A stretch of 8,006 nt of DNA from Burkholderiales bacterium (GTDB lineage: Bacteria > Pseudomonadota > Gammaproteobacteria > Burkholderiales > Burkholderiaceae_C): assembly GCA_947448105.1 (NCBI GenBank), contig CANFNE010000110.1:1-8006 (forward strand). Reading direction: 5' to 3'. The notes below the pieces were generated by a model. It was not told the DNA's origin. It made no database searches and saw only the letters and a program-made list of their open reading frames with translations. Shown in pieces: positions 6,292-8,006 of this stretch. A program made the translations under genes and the position numbers. The number at the start of each line of letters is the position of its first letter. Position 1 is the stretch's first letter.

Positions 6292-7201
6292 ATGCCCGGC
6301 GCCGGTTCACCAGCGTAATGCCGAAACCGACCACCGCCAAGGCGCCCAGCAACTCGGCGGTGACCGCCTCGCCCAGCCACAGCGCGCCAAACAGCAGCGC
6401 AAACAGCGGCGTGGACAGCGCAAACGAGCCCATCTTGGTGGCCGGGTAGCGGCCCAGCAGCCAGACCCAGGACAAATAGCTGGCAAAGGCGCCCACCACG
6501 GTTTGCAGAAACAGCGAGCCCAAGGCAAAGCTGCTAAGGTTCCAATTCCAGACCTCATTGAGCGCCAGCGACAAGAGCGGCAAGACCACGGCGCTCACGG
6601 CCACTTGGTAAAACAGGATTTTTTCGGCTCCCAGGCTTGTCAGCCGTGTGGTGCGAAGCACCACGGTGGTCAGCGCCCAGGCGATGGCGCCGCCAATGCC
6701 CAGCAAATCGCCCCAGTGCTGCTGCGGTGTCTGGCCGCCGACAAAGCCCTCGCGCAGGGTAAAGCCCACCGCCAAAAAAGCCAGCAGCAAGCCCAGCCAT
6801 TGCACAGGCGCGAGCCGCTCTGACCGGATAAACCACGGTAGCACCAGCGCAGCCCACAGGGGCGCGGTGTACAAAAATACGGTAATGCGCGAGGCCGCCG
6901 TGAATTGCAGCCCGGTAAACAGGCACAAAAATTCCATGGCGAACAAGGTGCCGGCCAGCAAACCGGGCCACAGCGACCCGTCACGCTGCCACAGCGCGAT
7001 GCCGCGCCACCGGCACCACAGCCACAGCACCACACTCGCCCCGGCAAAGCGCACACCTGCCATGAAAACAGGCGCCATCTCGCCCAGCGTGGCCTTGACC
7101 AGCACTTGCTGGAAGCCCCAGAACGCGCAGCACACCAGCAGCAACACGATGGCCAGCGGGTCGAGGTGTTCCTTGCGTTGGCCGGGCGCCGTCGTTGCCA
7201 T
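6290..7201 (-). CDS. EamA/DMT-superfamily transporter
   Basis: This 303-residue inner-membrane protein has two EamA repeats, about residues 17-150 and 164-299, with around ten hydrophobic helices. The first repeat starts with LLLVCCAFWGFQQVLVKATL, the characteristic 'WG.....K' opening of EamA proteins, and ends near FIRSERLAP. The second has SWVWLLGRYPATKMGSFALSTPLFALLFGALWLGE, again the family pattern. Substrate is unknown; relatives are mostly putative metabolite exporters. It is not a recent duplicate of the transporter at 646-1536: the two share the fold but little visible sequence. The ATG at 7201-7199 shares one base with the TGA of the upstream flavin reductase gene (TGATG), which points to translational coupling. 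The stop codon lies within the T tract of the convergent ettA terminator. Confidence 0.9.
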   Translation of the reverse strand: MATTAPGQRKEHLDPLAIVLLLVCCAFWGFQQVLVKATLGEMAPVFMAGVRFAGASVVLWLWCRWRGIALWQRDGSLWPGLLAGTLFAMEFLCLFTGLQFTAASRITVFLYTAPLWAALVLPWFIRSERLAPVQWLGLLLAFLAVGFTLREGFVGGQTPQQHWGDLLGIGGAIAWALTTVVLRTTRLTSLGAEKILFYQVAVSAVVLPLLSLALNEVWNWNLSSFALGSLFLQTVVGAFASYLSWVWLLGRYPATKMGSFALSTPLFALLFGALWLGEAVTAELLGALAVVGFGITLVNRRRA

Positions 7202-7731
7202 CAGCGCAGACCGCCCGTGAAGAATTGTCCGCCGTGGTAGAGCAGGGGGTCCGCCTGATCGCGGTGGCTGCAGCGTTCGACTTCGCCGACAAAGATGATG
7301 TGGTCGCCCTCCTCGTGGCGGCTGCGGTTAAAGCATTCAAAGGTGGCTACGGCGCCTTCGATCAGTGGTGCACCATGCTGACCGGGGCGCCAGTGCACAC
7401 CGGCGTAGCGGTCAATGTCTTTGGTGGCGAACTGGTTCGCCAGCGCGGTTTGTTCGGCCGAGAGTACGTTGATCGCATAGTGGCGACAAGCCAGTAACGC
7501 CGCCATGGAGCCCGATTTCAAGGCCAGGCTCCACAGCACCAAGGGCGGCGACAAGGACACCGAGTTGAAGGAACTGACCGTCAAACCTACCAAGCCGCCC
7601 GCAGGGTTGACGGCGGTGACGACTGTCACGCCCGTGGCAAATTGCCCCAGGGCGTGGCGGAATTGGCTTTGGGAGAAGTCGGGGGGAAGTGCGCAGGTGG
7701 GTGGCAGGGCAGCGGGGAGAGTGGGGTTCAA
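7201..7731 (-). CDS. Flavin reductase-like domain protein (FMN-binding)
   Basis: This 176-residue protein belongs to the flavin reductase-like (DIM6/NTAB, HpaC-type) split-barrel family, which bind FMN or FAD and usually reduce free flavin with NAD(P)H for a partner monooxygenase. Visible features are FRHALGQFATGVTVVTA (24-40), the flavin-binding segment GLTVSSFNSVSLSPPLVLW (49-67), GDHIIFVGEVERC (142-154), and the C-terminal PLLYHGGQFFTG (162-173) with H166. Length is typical. No oxygenase partner gene is seen here, so the substrate pathway cannot be named. The start is uncertain: no ATG lies before the conserved domain, and the best choice is TTG at 7731, one base after the TGA of the ABC ATPase gene, with only a weak AGG 8 bp upstream; ATT at 7737 is the alternative. 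Tight spacing on both sides suggests co-transcription with the ATPase and the transporter. Confidence 0.88.
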   Translation of the reverse strand: MNPTLPAALPPTCALPPDFSQSQFRHALGQFATGVTVVTAVNPAGGLVGLTVSSFNSVSLSPPLVLWSLALKSGSMAALLACRHYAINVLSAEQTALANQFATKDIDRYAGVHWRPGQHGAPLIEGAVATFECFNRSRHEEGDHIIFVGEVERCSHRDQADPLLYHGGQFFTGGLR

Positions 7732-7732
7732 A

Positions 7733-8006
7733 TCAATGGCCTAGGATTTTGGACAGAAAGTCGCGGCTGCGCTCGCTTTGCGGGTGGTTGAAGAAGTCGT
7801 GCGGGTTGTTCTGTTCCACGATCTGGCCCTGGTCCATGAAGATCACCCGGTCGGCCACTGCTTTGGCAAATCCCATTTCGTGCGTTACGCAGACCATGGT
7901 GATGCCTTGGTTGGCCATCTCGATCATAACGTCGAGCACTTCCTTGATCATCTCTGGGTCAAGCGCCGAGGTGGGCTCGTCAAACAGCATGATCTTGGGT
8001 TTGAGG
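7733..8006 (-). CDS. Polar amino-acid ABC transporter ATP-binding protein, GltL type (C-terminal part)
   Basis: The gene runs off the right edge; about 91 C-terminal residues of an expected roughly 240 are visible, ending in a TGA at 7735-7733. The fragment starts LKPKIMLFDEPTSALDPEM: Walker B with the catalytic Glu, then the D-loop SALD. It continues to the H-switch in VCVTHEMGFAKAVADRVIFMDQG and ends DFLSKILGH. This matches closely the end of E. coli GltL and its relatives (GlnQ, HisP, AatP group), the cytoplasmic ATPases that power polar amino-acid importers; glutamate/aspartate is the most likely substrate class but cannot be fixed from this part. Walker A and the LSGGQ signature lie outside the window. 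The permease and binding-protein genes are presumably further right. The flavin reductase start follows 1 bp after its stop. Confidence 0.92.
   Translation of the reverse strand, partial: LKPKIMLFDEPTSALDPEMIKEVLDVMIEMANQGITMVCVTHEMGFAKAVADRVIFMDQGQIVEQNNPHDFFNHPQSERSRDFLSKILGH

Overview
The window looks like ordinary chromosomal DNA of a high-GC betaproteobacterium, most likely in the Burkholderiales and probably the Comamonadaceae (Rhodoferax/Polaromonas-like). The reasons are the GC-rich codon use, a DUF3138-type outer-membrane barrel protein (a family I associate with this order), and close matches to proteobacterial EttA, GloA, RhlE and GltL-type proteins. The taxonomic call comes from memory of these families, not from a search. 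Eight genes fill nearly all the sequence. I see no insertion sequence, phage gene, CRISPR array, tRNA or rRNA.

Layout from left to right: (1) the 3' end of a plus-strand outer-membrane barrel protein, closed by a strong hairpin at 586-617; (2) a minus-strand pair, gloA (glyoxalase I) followed 3 bp later by an EamA/DMT-family membrane transporter; (3) a small plus-strand cupin gene divergent from gloA, ending in a compact hairpin with A and T tracts that also serves the convergent rhlE; (4) rhlE on the minus strand, a DEAD-box RNA helicase with a long Gly/Arg-rich tail; (5) a 282 bp divergent intergenic region; (6) ettA on the plus strand, the ABC-F translation factor, followed by two hairpins, the second a classic terminator; (7) a minus-strand cluster read from the right edge: the C-terminal part of a GltL-type polar amino-acid ABC transporter ATPase, a flavin reductase-like protein that begins 1 bp after the ATPase stop and probably uses TTG, and a second EamA transporter overlapping it by one base.

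Functionally the middle of the window is about RNA and translation: RhlE remodels RNA and EttA gates the first elongation steps, and they are transcribed divergently. The flanks are metabolic and transport genes: methylglyoxal detoxification with an exporter-like protein, and amino-acid uptake with a flavin reductase and a second exporter-like protein. Operon membership of the two minus-strand clusters is inferred from spacing and overlap only.

I did not find a convincing undescribed system. The points most worth a second look are the five-copy hexanucleotide repeat in the rhlE tail, the non-ATG start and unusual company of the flavin reductase, the cupin with an incomplete metal-binding motif, and the gene ends that overlap terminators.
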